Positions 1 to 11,222 of a stretch of DNA of 64,000 nt are shown here, one piece after another. The DNA comes from Yamagishiella unicocca (Eukaryota > Chlorophyta > Chlorophyceae > Chlamydomonadales > Volvocaceae). Where the stretch lies: assembly GCA_003116995.1 (NCBI GenBank), contig BDSL01000091.1:62001-126000 (forward strand). Reading direction: 5' to 3'. A model generated the notes under the pieces. That model made no database searches. It had not been told where the DNA came from and saw only the letters and a list, made by a program, of their open reading frames with translations. The position numbers and the translations under genes are program-made. Numbering within the stretch: the stretch's first letter is position 1; every line of letters begins with the position of its first letter.

Positions 1-190
1 GCTGAGGGGCATCAGGGCTGAGGGGGCATCAGGGCTGAGGGGTTCCAGGACCTACCGACCACGCCCTCGCGCTTCATAACCCCACAATGACTTAGAAGCC
101 TTCCATCAGTATTTCGAACGTATGCGGGTTTTGCCCACCTACCAAACCGCACTTTCCTCAGCTCTCTTGCCGCCCCGTCCCCATCTCAAT

Positions 191-250
191 TCTCAAAACG
201 TCTGTTCTAAACGGGTTTTTCTGGCATCCACGGGTCTTCCTCGAAAGTCG
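191..250 (+). repeat. Element-1 interspersed repeat, copy a
   Basis: Shares a core with the copy at 283-352: CTGTTCTAAACGG, then T-run, then GGCATCCACGGGTCTTCCTCGA. It lies in the intron upstream of the first visible exon. Confidence 0.75.
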
Positions 251-282
251 AAACCCCCCATCTCCCCCCCCAACCCAGTTCT

Positions 283-352
283 CCAGCATGCATCTTAAAA
301 TGTCTGTTCTAAACGGTTTTTTCGGGCATCCACGGGTCTTCCTCGAAACCCA
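283..352 (+). repeat. Element-1 interspersed repeat, copy b, next to a 3' splice site
   Basis: Begins CCAGCATGCATCTTAAAA and ends CACGGGTCTTCCTCGAAACC. The AG acceptor of exon 361-486 follows within about 10 bases, so the element supplies most of the 3' end of this intron. Confidence 0.8.
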
Positions 353-360
353 CCCCGCAG

Positions 361-3300
361 CAAGGCGCCACCACCTTCCTGGAGACGCTGACCACCTCCT
401 CGCTTGCCGGCTGCGACCCGGACGAGTTCATCGCGCACATGCTGGCGGCGGGGGCCATGACGGAGGCGGAGCTCAGCGAGGGGCAGGTGGGACGGGAGGG
501 CGAGCAGGGAGGGAGGGGCAGGTGGGACGGGAGGGCGAGCAGGGAGGGAGGGGCAGGTGGGACGGGAGGGCGAGCAGGGAGGGAGGGGCAGGTGGGACGG
601 GAGGGCGAGCAGGGAGGGAGGGGCAGGTGGGACGGGAGGGCGAGCAGGGAGGGAGGGGCAGGTGGGACGGGAGGGCGAGCAGGGAGGGAGGGGCAGGTGG
701 GACGGGAGGGCGAGCAGGGAGGGAGGGGCAGGTGGGACGGGAGGGCGAGCAGGGAGGGAGGGGCAGGTGGGATGGGAGGGCGAGCAGGGAGGGAGGGGCA
801 GGTGGGACGCGAGGGAGGGGCAGGGAGGGAGGGGCAGGTGGGATGGGAGGGCGAGCAGGGAGGGAGGGGCAGGTGGGACGGGAGGGCGAGCAGGGAGGGA
901 GGGGCAGGTGGGACGGGAGGGAGGGGCAGGGAGGGAGGGGCAGGTGGGATGGGAGGGCGAGCAGGGAGGGAGGGGCAGGTGGGACGGGAGGGCGAGCAGG
1001 GAGGGAGGGGCAGGTGGGACGGGAGGGCGAGCAGGGAGGGAGGGGCAGGTGGGACGGGAGGGCGAGCAGGGAGGGAGGGGCAGGTGGGACGGGAGGGCGA
1101 GCAGGGAGGGAGGGGCAGGTGGGATGGGAGGGCGAGCAGGGAGGGAGGGGCAGGTGGGACGGGAGGGAGGGGCAGGGAGGGAGGGGCAGGTGGGATGGGA
1201 GGGCGAGCAGGGAGGGAGGGGCAGGTGGGACGGGAGGGACGGGAGGGCGAGCAGGGAGGGAGGGGCAGGTGGGATGGGAGGGCGAGCAGGGAGAGAGGGG
1301 CAGGTGGGACGGGAGGGACGGGAGGGCGAGCAGGGAGGGAGGGGCAGCTGGGAGGGGAGGGTGAGCAGGGAGAGAGGGGCAGGTGGGACGGGAGGGACGG
1401 GAGGGCGAGCAGGGAGGGAGGGGCAGCTGGGAGGGGAGGGCGAGCAGGGAGAGAGGGGCAGGTGGGACGGGAGAGACGGGAGGGCGAGCAGGGAGGGAGG
1501 GGCAGGTGGGACGGGAGGGCGAGCAGGGAGGGAGGGGCAGGTGGGACGGGAGGGAGGGGCAGCTGGGAGGGGAGGGCGAGCAGGGAGAAAGGGGCAGGTG
1601 GGACGGGAGGGACGGGAGGGCGAGCAGGGAGGGAGGGGCAGGTGGGACGGGAGGGCGAGCAGGGAGGGAGGGGCAGGTGGGACGGGAGGGAGGGGCAGGG
1701 AGGGAATGCACAATGCAGGGAGGGAGGGGCGGAGAGGGAGGCGGAAGGAAGGGGAGGTGTAGGGAGGGAGGGGCTGCTGGCTGCGGCTATGGGCGGCCGC
1801 ATTGGTGGATACCTTGGTGTCTCCTCCATGCCAGTACGGCAGTCGTCATCGTCGCTCGTTTGGGGGCGGGCTTCGCGCCGTACGGCCTCGCCGCACTGGC
1901 CCCCCCTGCCCCCAACCCCTAATCCTAAATCGCCTATTCCGCTGAGCTTCGTGAAGACCACAACCGCCACAACCACCACAAGCACCAACCTCACCTGAAT
2001 CGTCGCCGTCACGGCCGGCACCGCTGTTCCTGCTGCTGCCGCCGCTGTTCCGGCTGAGCCCCCTACCCCTCATCCACTGCCCCCTACCCCTCATCCCCGC
2101 TGCAGCTGCAAGCGCAGCGGCGACGCACCGCCGTCGCAGCAGGCGGCGCGGGACCGCCGCTGCCGTCGCCGTCAGCGGCCGTCCCCGCCGCGGTCTCGCC
2201 GCAACTGTACGGCAACCCCATGCTGGCGCAGCCGCCGCCGCCGCCGCAGCCGTCCTACCTGGCAGCTGGCGCGTACGGCGGCGGGGCTCCGCTGCCGCCG
2301 CCGCCACAGCAGCCGCCGCCGCTGGTGCCCTTCTACGCAGGCTACCCGCACGGGACGATCCCGTACAGCCAGCCAGTATCGTACTACGGTCCTGTCCAGT
2401 ACGGAGCGCCTGGTGCGGTCATGCCGTACGGGCAGCAATGGGTGCCGGCGGGCCAACCGGGTGGGCCAGCGCGCTCTGGCGTGTTTCGTGTTCTTATGTT
2501 ATTTGCTCCCACGGCATTGGGAGTGGCCTGCTGTCGGGACATCCTCGCGACGCAGCTTGTAGCTGCAGTGTTTGGAAAGATATTACACCTTGGCGCTCAT
2601 TGGTGGTCTCCCAGAACTCGAACAACGGGTAGACTTCGCTTGCTGTGCTGGTGCTGGTGCTGTCGTACAGTACCCACACCAGTACGTCAGTACGTCATAT
2701 CCGTTGTGCGAGCGTTACTAACGGGAGCCCACCGATTGGCGTTGTGCGCAGTGCGACAAAGCCGGGGCCACGAAAAGGGTTGTTGGAAAAGGCATGTGTG
2801 CTCCCATGCGGTCACGTGATTACATAAGTAGGTAATCAGTGATTAGGTAATCACGTGCTCCCTAACATGCAACCGCCTCCTGATGCCGCCGCCGCCGCAC
2901 CACATCACCCGCCCCGTACAGGCTCCGTGCCGCCCCCGCCGCCGCCGTCGATGCCGCCGCCGCCGCCGCCGGCTGCCGTGCAGCAGCAGTCCTCCCGCCT
3001 GGTGCCGCTGCCGCCCAAGTCGGTTTCGGAGCTGGAGGCGGATGGCGTGAGGTGAGTCCAGGCCCCCCGGAACGGGGCAACCCGCGCAGTGGGGGTTCGA
3101 GGGAAAACCCGCGCAGCGGGGGGTTCGAGGGAAACCCGTGGATGTCCGAAAAAACGTTTAAAACAGAAGTTTTGAGATGCATGCTGGAGAACTGCAGCGG
3201 GGGGGGGGGAGTAAAGTTGCCGCCGGGGGGGGTCGTCGATGGGCGTTATACAGGTGCCATGCGAGCGTTACAACGGCGCCGTGCGACAGTTACAATGCCG

Positions 3301-5213
3301 CCGTGCGAGCGTTACAGCGGCGCCGTGCGAGCGTTACAATGCTGCCGTGCGAGCGTTACCATGCCGCCGTGTGAGCGTTACGAGGGCGCTGTGCGAATGT
3401 TACAACGGCGCCATCGGTTCGTCGGCTTGTGACCAGAGCTACGAAAAACCTCGCCTCTCTGCACCTCCCTGCACCTCTCTGGACCTCCGTGCACCGCCCT
3501 GGACCTCCTTGGACCTCCCTGGACCTCCCTGGACCGCCCCGCACCGCCCTGGACCGCCCCGCACCGCCCAGGCTGGTCATCCGCGCCGAGGCCGCAGGGG
3601 AGCTCCGCGCTCGCTACCGCTACCTGTACTGCTCCCCGGAGTCGCTGACAGTGCGTGACGTGTCACAACTGCTTGCGTCGTACAAGGAGCTGGTGCTGCG
3701 GTACGAGACGCTGGCGCAGGTGAGGCGGCGGTTGGGGGCGGTGGTTGCAGGTTGCAGTTGCTGCTGGAACAAAGAAGAAGGGCTATGTGGCTGCGCACCC
3801 GCGAGGAGTGGGGCGGCAGCGTCAGCCTAGCTGCCGTACGGATGTCGTGACTCATTGACGGCTCGGGCCCCCCTCCCTTCGTCCCCCAACGGCAGGCGGT
3901 TGAGAACAACGTCCTCAAGTACTACTCCGACCTGGAGGCGTACCACGCGGGCATACTGCCTTTACCGCCCGGTACGGCAAACATATCAGCGCCCGTGGCG
4001 CCGCCGCCGCCACCCCCGCCGCCGTCGCAACCGCCGCCGCCGCCGCAGCAGCAGGCGTACCTCGCGGGCTATGCGCAGGCGCCGCCGCCACCCCCGCCGG
4101 CGGCGGTGGCGGCAGCGGAGCATGTTGCTGGAAGGGCCGTACGGCCGCCGCCGCCAGCGCAGCCGCCGCCTCCGCCGCCGCCTCCTGCTGCTGTCCCTGC
4201 AGCCTTCGACAGCAACGCCGCAGTGGATCTCTCTCAGTCCCTCCCTCCAGGGTCACAGGCGGAAGCGGAAGACCCCGCCTACTTCGGCGCCACAGTAAAC
4301 ACAAGTACGGCAGCGGCGCCGCCAGCCGCCGCCGCCGCCGTCGCCCGGGTGCCGGAGCCGCCGGCGGCAGAGCCCCCGGCTCCATTTTCTGTGGCCTCCA
4401 ACACCGCTGCGTTCTTTGACCTCCTGATGGACGATACACCGCCGCCGCCACCGCCGCCGCCAACAGCTGCAGCGTCGGGTGCAGCAGAAGGTTCGGCCGA
4501 ACCGCCTCCCCTCCCAGAAGTCCTCAGTTTCGCTCTGTCCGCTGGGCTGACGGCCGCAGCCGAATCAGGTGGCGGCGCCGCTGCCGCCGCCATCGCCTCG
4601 GAGGGCTCCGCACCCGCCACCGACCCCTTCGCATCCAGCGCGCCTGACCAGTTGCTGTCGACGCTGGAGGCCATCTCGCTCCTGACGGTACCCAGCCCGA
4701 GGGGCAGCGGCGGCGGCGGCTTCACACACGGCTTACCAATTGATGACGGCGGCGGCGGCGGCGGCGGCTTCACACACGGCTTACCAATTGACGGCGGCGG
4801 CGGCGGCGGCGGCGGCGGCTGCTACGACGACGCTGACGACAAGGAGCTCACGCCGCCGGGTTCAGCCCGCAACCTCTCCGAAGTCGAGCTGCTGTCACTG
4901 GAAGAGTCGCCGTCGTACAACGGCGCCGCCGCCGCCGCGGTGCTGGATCCCGCCGCCGCCGCCAGTCAGGTGCCGGCAGCTCCGCCGGCGGCCGTCGCGC
5001 ACCCTCACACGGTCGCCTCGGCGGCCTGTCCGCAAGACGCCGCCGCTTCGGCGCACTCCCTGGAGGCTACCCTCGCGCCACCGCCGCCGCCGCATGCGTT
5101 CGAAGAAGAAGAAGAAGCGACAGCAGCGTTCGAGCTCACTGGATCCGAGGTGGTGGCGGCGCCGTCGTCGTCTGTACACTCCGCGACGTTGACAACGGAA
5201 GTGATGGAACCCT

Positions 5214-5259
<46 letters not shown>

Positions 5260-6283
5260 GGCGGAGAACTCCGGCGCGGTAGAGGCGGCGGCCATGTCTT
5301 TGGAAGCTGAGCTGGAGGCCCCCCTGGAGCTGCTGTCCGCGGCACCCGACGCGCCGGAATTGGCTGCGATGAAGGCGCCTGCTGCTGCGGATGCGGCTGC
5401 GGCTGCTGCTGCTGGTGCTGTTGCTACTGCTGCGGCTGCTGTCGGCGAGGGCGAGGGCCCACCTGGTGGGGCCGAGGAGCCGCAGACGGAGGAGGAGCGG
5501 CAGGCCCGTGTGGATGCGCTCCTCCAGCAGCTGCTTGGCGGCGGAGGCGGCGACGTCGCCGCCGACGTCGACGTCGCCGTTCCCGACCATGTGGGATTCG
5601 TGGTGGGCGCTTCATGTGAGGATCTTAATCCTACGTCGGCGGTGGACGCGGCGTTAGCGTTGTACGGCGGCGCAGCGGCGGCGGCGGAGTCAGCGGATGC
5701 GGATGCGTTGGGGCGCCAGATGGCTCCGAGCCGGGTGATGGGCCAGGCGGGTTCGGCTGGGGGTATCGGAGCGCGCTCGCCGGCGGGGGCGGGAATGGGG
5801 GCGGGAGTGGGGGCAGGGGTGGGGGCGGGAGTGGGGGCGGGAGTGGGGGCAGGGGTGGGGGCGGGAGTGGGGGCGGGAGTGGGGGCAGGGGTGGGGGCGG
5901 GAGTGGGGGCGGGAGCGGGGGCGGGAGTGGGGGCAGGGGTGGGGGCGGGAGTGGACACAGAGCCGGAGGCGGACGAGGCTGGGGCACCTGAGGCTGGGGC
6001 ACCTGAGGCTGGGGCACCTGAGGCTGGGGCACCTGAGGCTGGGGCACCTGAGGCTGGGGCACCTGGACCGGAAGCTGCACTGGTGGCGCCACAGGCGAGC
6101 ACCGTGGGCAAGCAAGAGGAAGCGGCGGCCGCTGCTTCGGGCGGGCAGCAGCCGAAGACCGAGGCGGCAGCGGAGTTGGCGAGCGGAGACGAGGGGCGCG
6201 GAGGCGCGGGGCAGCAGCCCGCCGCGGAGGGGGTCACGACGGACGTGGATTCGTTGTTCGTGGGGTTATCTCTGAAGCCCTGA
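361..6283 (+). CDS. Low-complexity Pro/Gly/Ala-rich protein, 5' end outside window
   Basis: Five exons are visible: 361-486, 2106-2460, 2922-3051, 3572-3719 and 3896-6283. The phases 0/1/2/0 agree at all junctions, giving 1,048 residues. The first visible exon is preceded by CAG, so at least one upstream exon is missing. Order: a short ordered segment (FLETL...DPDEFIAHMLAAGAMTEAEL), a Pro/Gln/Tyr-rich stretch, a helical segment around exon 4 (ESLTVRDVSQLLASYKEL) continuing into ENNVLKYYSDLEAYHAG, then about 780 residues of poly-Pro, poly-Gly, poly-Ala, a VGAG repeat and a GAPEA repeat. I recognise no domain. The helical part only faintly recalls GAT-type trafficking domains and I do not claim it. 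The PY/Q-rich part would also suit an RNA-granule protein. The exon structure is well supported; the function is unknown. Confidence 0.7.
481..1765. repeat. 35-bp G-rich minisatellite in intron, carrying a splice donor sequence
   Basis: Tandem copies of a 35-bp unit (GGGCAGGTGGGACGGGAGGG followed by CGAGCAGGGAGGGAG), roughly 35 units including shortened and variant ones. It starts at the exon end: the authentic donor CAG|GTGGGA at 486/487 is itself the start of the unit, so the array repeats the donor. Because 35 is not a multiple of 3, one repeat protein reads through all three frames on both strands; these frames are not genes. Confidence 0.9.
3089..3192 (-). repeat. Element-1 interspersed repeat, copy c, near a 5' splice site
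   Basis: Reverse-complement copy (GGGTTCGAGGGAAACCCGTGG ... GAGATGCATGCTGGAG) that begins about 40 bases after the donor at 3052. A second GGGTTCGAGG half-copy sits just before it. Confidence 0.75.
3259..3412 (+). repeat. About 21-bp tandem repeat in intron
   Basis: Roughly eight degenerate copies of GTGCGAGCGTTACAATGCCGC inside the intron 3052-3571. They are followed at 3471-3570 by a second, pyrimidine-rich repeat of CTGGACCTCC type that forms the polypyrimidine tract before the acceptor. Confidence 0.8.
5214..5258 (+). repeat. GCC trinucleotide run encoding poly-alanine
   Basis: About 15 consecutive GCC codons inside the last exon of the gene at 361-6283, a likely length-variable site. 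Confidence 0.8.
5785..6066 (+). repeat. Coding minisatellites (12-bp VGAG and 15-bp GAPEA units)
   Basis: From about 5785 to 5953 a 12-bp unit (GGGGCGGGAGTG and variants) encodes VGAG about 13 times. From about 5974 to 6066 a 15-bp unit (GAGGCTGGGGCACCT) encodes GAPEA about six times. Both unit lengths are multiples of three, so copy number can vary without a frameshift. Confidence 0.85.
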
Positions 6284-6984
6284 GCTGTCGGCTTCGTCGC
6301 GGGGGCAGCCTCGGGGCTGGGACTGGCAGCGGGGCGCAGCCATCGCCCCTGCGGTTGGAAGCAGCGGGGTCGGGTGCGCTGCGGTTGTAGCAACGGCAGC
6401 AGCAGTAGCACCAGGGCGGTTGGTGGCTGGTGCAGGCGGCGCCAGGGGTTAGGACGTGGTGGGCGGTGAGGAGGGCGGCGGGTGGCAGTTGGCCCGCGTT
6501 GGGGCTTGGCGTCGGCGTCGGCGAACCGAATGCGAATGCGGAGACTCGGGCAGTCGCAAACAGTCTCAGCAGCTTCGGCTAGGGCCGGGTGTGTCGGCGA
6601 AGTGGCGGGTGGTGCCAGAGTAGTCACGACGGTTGGTCGGTGGGTCGGTTCGCGGCTTTTTCCGTTGGTCGTTGTGCGGCGGCGACGGACTGTGCAGCAG
6701 GTCTATACGAGCAACAGCACCTCCGTGCGAGTAGCAGCGGCAGCGGCGCACTCGCTCATCGAGGCTACAAGGCGACCTCGTGTGTGGTACACAGCAGGGA
6801 AAAAAGACGACTGATAGGACGGCGTGGATGACCCCCGCGTGGGGGGCACGTTCTTCAGTGCTTGGCCGCAGCGCGCGCGCAGTGTGGGCGACGGTTTGTT
6901 GCGTGCCGCGAAGCAACCGCAGGCGGTTAGGGCAGCGCAAACAGGCAGGTGACAGAGGCGCAATGTGTTGAGATTGTAGTCCAG

Positions 6985-6989
6985 TGTAA
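6985..6989 (+). terminator. Candidate TGTAA polyadenylation signal
   Basis: First TGTAA on the + strand after the stop at 6283, implying a 3' UTR of about 700 bases, a normal length for volvocine algae. Confidence 0.45.
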
Positions 6990-8658
6990 CTATAGTGTAC
7001 CGCCGTACACGATATGTGCGTGGGAGGTATGGGGGCCTCGGGTTGCTGCTTTGGTGCTTCCAGGGAGGGTCAGGAAGCCTCGTATGAAGCCCACGGCAGG
7101 CTGGTCTCGTTGTTCTTCCGACTGTGCGGCGATGAGCAGTAGGGTTGAGACATCCTCTGGTTGGATGACGTAATCAGTGTCGTATTGGTCGCACCCGTGG
7201 GAGCGAGTGCGCCCGAAGCGCATGTGGCTTGCAAGTCACGTCGAAATGGCGAGCGAGGCACTTCTTCAGGCCAGCCGCTTCCATACGTATTAGCAGGAGT
7301 AAAGAGATCCCGCAGGCAGTATTGCCAAGGAATCACAGCACACGTCGTTCGCTACACCGCAATCCCTCCACTCGTCCTTGCATGCCGTCGCCGTTGCTGA
7401 CCGCCTGCCAATCTCCATCCACGCCCTCATTAAGTGGCCAGTCGGTCGATCATGCCTCCTCCAGCCTAACATGCGACTAAGCCCATACGGCTGGCGAGTC
7501 ATTACTGATTTTATGAGCAGCCTTGTGAACGCCATCAGGCTCGACGAGCAGGACGATGTGCGCATGATGCAGTATCATACCTAACGTACGACAGCTATAA
7601 CGATAGACACATGGAAGACATATGGACGAATGCGCCTCCCCCCCGGCTATTGTATGCCGCTTCGAGTGACCGTTTCAAATGACGCTTCGTCAACTTCACA
7701 GCTGGTAAAACTCCACACCTGACACCACGCGCGACCAACTGCCGTGTGCTGCCAACGGGGGCGAGAAGAGCGCTACTGCCGTCGCCGCGCCGCAATACCT
7801 CTCAATACCGAACCATAACGAACCATAAGGGTTCTACGCAATAGAAACAGGTGCCGATTGGCGCCCGTCATAATAAAGCTCATCCGAACTTGAAAACCAC
7901 CCACCCACCATGCATGCCGTAATAGTATGATACACCGTGTGCCATTGCGCCACACGGGACAGCAACACTTGAAGAACACATCCTGCGGGCACGAAATGCA
8001 CGGACCTAGCTAAGGCATGCATGGACCCGTGCGCAGATACACTCGCACCGAATCAAACATTGCCTTATGTTGCACAGCACAGGCCGATTGGCCCGCAACC
8101 ATCGGGCCTTTACGTCTGAATGCGTGCCACGCAATAAAAATACCGTGTTTTTCTCCCTCATTCCTTCACCCGTGTAACTATAAGAAAGAAAACCAGTGTG
8201 CACTCCAAGAAAGAAACCGGTTGACCAGTCCCTACAAGCGTAACTAACCCGTAGCGGCAAGATGCCAATGCGCAGCCTCCTCCCATCATCCTAGAGGCAG
8301 AAACTGAAACCCGCCCCGCATGCCGATGTTCCACCTGACTGCGGCCGACCCAATATCGTCCGAGCATCATCAACTCGCTGAAACAAAGCGCAGCATGCCC
8401 CTCTCCCCCCCTGCGCGGCAGTACACGCTCGTGACGCCCTGCAAAAACTCCCAAGCCCTTGTGTATGTGACGCAGGCATAAGGGGTTCGACCATGGCGCA
8501 CCCCATGGTGCGTCCGCACACCGGCGTTATGACCTCTCCATTGCACGGCGGAGGCCATGCATCCATCTTGGCTCTGATGAAAAGGCGAAGAAAATGTGCA
8601 CCAGCAGCTGGTGGCCGCTCATGTCATGCAGCGGCCCTGCATGTGCTGCCAGCGTTTG
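6990..8658. other. Convergent intergenic region, no gene seen
   Basis: Separates the + gene ending at 6283 from the - gene ending at 8659. It is less GC-rich than its surroundings and contains only short unconvincing frames. Part of it is probably the 3' UTR of the Mpv17-family gene, but I found no TGTAA on the - strand here. Confidence 0.5.
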
Positions 8659-11222
8659 TCACCGCGTCTCGTAACGTGCGTCGAACGGCTGCTCGTAGAC
8701 CTCCAGGCAGGGCCCGCCAACGGCCGCCGAGGCGCCAGCAGCGAAGGCCAGCGGCTGAGCCTTGTGTTCCAATGACCCATGGGTCTCCAACGCAGCACCG
8801 ATAGCAGCAACCGCCAGTCCGGCCACGTACCCGAAGACCGGCCGGCCGGCGGTTGCGGCGCTAATGGCCGCTGCCGCCACTGCTGCCGTCGCGAGGTCGT
8901 GCGCGATGGCCGAGCTGATGCAGGCGTAGGCGGATGGCATGGACGGGGCCGGAGCGCAGATGGCATGCGAAGGAGCAGCCGTTGGCATGGCAGCTGCGCT
9001 AGCTGGAGCGTCCATGGCCGACGCTTCCGCGCTTTCGCTTTCACTACCGCTGGACATCTGCAGTGAGGTAGTTGTGGACGTACAAGGCCTCAGTCGGGGC
9101 TATGCTTGGGTAGCTGGGTTGAGAGAGCAAGGGGCCAAACACAAAGCATTTGGGACCAGCAGGTTAGGTTCCCTGGGAGCGGTACGTACCCCATGACGGC
9201 CGCATCCTCGCATAAGGCCCAGGCAGGTCACCTTCCGTCCCCCCCGACTATGTAGCGTACGGCACTCACGGTTGATAGGAAGCACGTCCAGATGATGTTG
9301 ACGCAGTTGTTAAACAGCAGACGGTACTCGTTGGGCAGCAGCGCGAAGTTGAGGATGCCGGCAACAGGCCACAGCAGGTAGCCGCCCAGCAGCGCCTTCA
9401 CGTAGCTCGTACGCAGCGTCTGCGGGATGTCCCGGGGCCGGCCCTCCAGGCACTTGATGACCGCGAAGAACATGAGCAGCCCCAGGGGCGCGAACAGCAC
9501 CTGATCCGCCAGCATCTTGGTCATCACGGCAGCCGGGCAGTGCGGGTCGTCAGGCATGATACGCGAGTCCAGCAGGCCGAACCTGCAGCAGGTGAGGGGC
9601 GTCGGGGGGCCGTCGGGGCGTTACAAGTAAAGAACCGGTAACTAGACTGGGGTTATGTAGTTGGTGCATAGCCTTCATAGCCGTCGGGGGGGGGGGCGCA
9701 CAAAGACCGGGGGGGTTGAGGCGCGGAAGCAGGGCAGCCAGGGAAGGTCGGAGATAGGTACGGGCGCGATGCCGACCCACATCACCTACGGCCCCGAACC
9801 GCACGATACCCACGACCCACATCACTTGAAGCCCCCCTAACGGCATATGCGTATGATATCCGTGACCCACACCCCCAACCCGCCGCAGTCCGGCGTACAG
9901 CATCACCCACAGCCGACTTACACTCCCAACTGACCCAAATCTCACCCAACTCACGCCCGACCCACATCCCAACTGACCCAGATCGCATCCGACCCAGGTC
10001 CCTACAGTGCAGCACACTCACCACCAGTGCCCCAGCGGGGTGCCGAACGCGGACGTCTCCAGGCACAACCGCCCCGTGCGCATCCAGTCAAACCGCCGCC
10101 GGCCACCAGCAGCCGCCGCCGCTGGCTCGCCGCTGGACCCCACGTCGCCGTGACCGCCACCGCCGCCCAGGCCCAGCTGCGCCAGCATGTCGCCAGCGAC
10201 GGTGAAGAAGTTGCCGGTCACGATCTTGCACACTAGCGGGCTCTCCTGAGGATGTGTTATGAGATTGGGAGAGAATGGTGGCGTGAGATCGGAGGCACGC
10301 GGGTGACAGGTTGGCACGCAGGAGGTTGAGTGAGACGGGATGGCGAGTAAAGGGAGGAATGCCGAACCGTAAGGCGACTCGCTTGAATTGACTCTGACCA
10401 CCGAAAACACCCGTTCAGCTGTTGTTCAAGTGATGGACGATTCGCTCTCAGATGCTGCGACCCATATCAACCTGACCCAGATGGGTTACGGTACTGTCCT
10501 TCCGACCACCATCTGGGTTCCCAGAGCTCTCGGACCGACTCTCAAACCCCGCACTACGCCCTGTCTTGTCACGCCCTTTCCCTCGAAAAGACCACCAAGC
10601 TCACCTCAAGCCAGCGGTTGTAGCCATTGCAGACGTTGACCACAGCACCGCGCACCGCCACCGCCGCGTCCTCAGCAGTCTCGCGCGCGTCGTGCAGCAG
10701 CGAACCACCCGCATTGAGAAGGTCGCCGCCCATATCAGGCAGGTGTAGCAGGTGCTGCGGCTGCGGAACCACAGATGCGGAGGCTTGGTGCGCCGCGGTG
10801 GCTGCTTGGTGGGAGTGCAGCAGCAGCGCCCACAGCGGCCGGGTGGGGCCGAAGTTCTGCGCGATAACGTCAGCAGGCCCGAACTCCTTGATAGGTGCGA
10901 CTACGCTCACGGCCGTGGTGGTAAACGCGGCGTGCTCAGGGCCGCAGTGGTGCAGCGCGGTCGCGACCAGCAGCGCGGTGCCTCCCAAGCTAGCAAGCAT
11001 CCTAGGAAGGGAAGAAGCGGACATCACGTCCTTGGAGGTCTTGCTGCGCTGCGAGGAACCCGAGGAAGGAAGCTTGGAGCCTGACTGCCTGGCGCGCGAT
11101 CCCGTCACCACATGGATTGGCGCGGCGCAGCGACGGCCGTGCTGTCGGTAGGTGGCGCGTTCCTGCTGGGCTGAAGCCTTGGCGCGGGGCTGGGCAGTAG
11201 AGGCGTGGTTCAGGGCCGGCAT
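8659..11222 (-). CDS. Mpv17/PMP22-family membrane protein
   Basis: Four exons on the - strand: 11222-10605, 10245-10022, 9582-9270 and 9057-8659, with phases 0/2/0, giving 517 residues. The family core begins at the end of exon 1 (GYNRWLEESPLVCKIVTGNF), continues through GDMLAQ and TPLGHWWFGLLDSR, and ends with LLWPVAGILNFALLPNEYRLLFNN...WTCFLS. These correspond to the conserved P..T...G.....GD...Q, GP..HxWY..LD and WP..N....P...R.......W..YLS blocks of Mpv17/PMP22/Sym1 proteins of mitochondrial inner or peroxisomal membranes. Unusual are a roughly 200-residue N-terminal extension, possibly a targeting region with one hydrophobic stretch, and a 133-residue Ala-rich C-terminal exon. The start is the ATG at 11222; no upstream ATG in frame was found nearby. 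Which organelle it enters cannot be decided here. Confidence 0.85.
9618..9683 (+). repeat. Element-2 interspersed repeat, copy a
   Basis: Core GTTACAAGTAAAGAACCGGT ... TGTAGTTGGTGCATAGCCTTC in the Mpv17-family intron 9583-10021. Related copies lie at 33670-33762, 40888-40980 and 50930-50998. Confidence 0.7.

Noticed and set aside
288..2021. Several long frames of 350-570 codons on both strands
   Set aside because: They are all translations of the 35-bp minisatellite, which reads open in every frame; the flanking splice signals place it in an intron.
361..3980. VHS/GAT (TOM1/GGA-like) identity for the first gene
   Set aside because: Only a vague helical resemblance around LLASYKELVLRYETL; no conserved VHS or GAT residues I could name, and the N-terminal part is outside the window.
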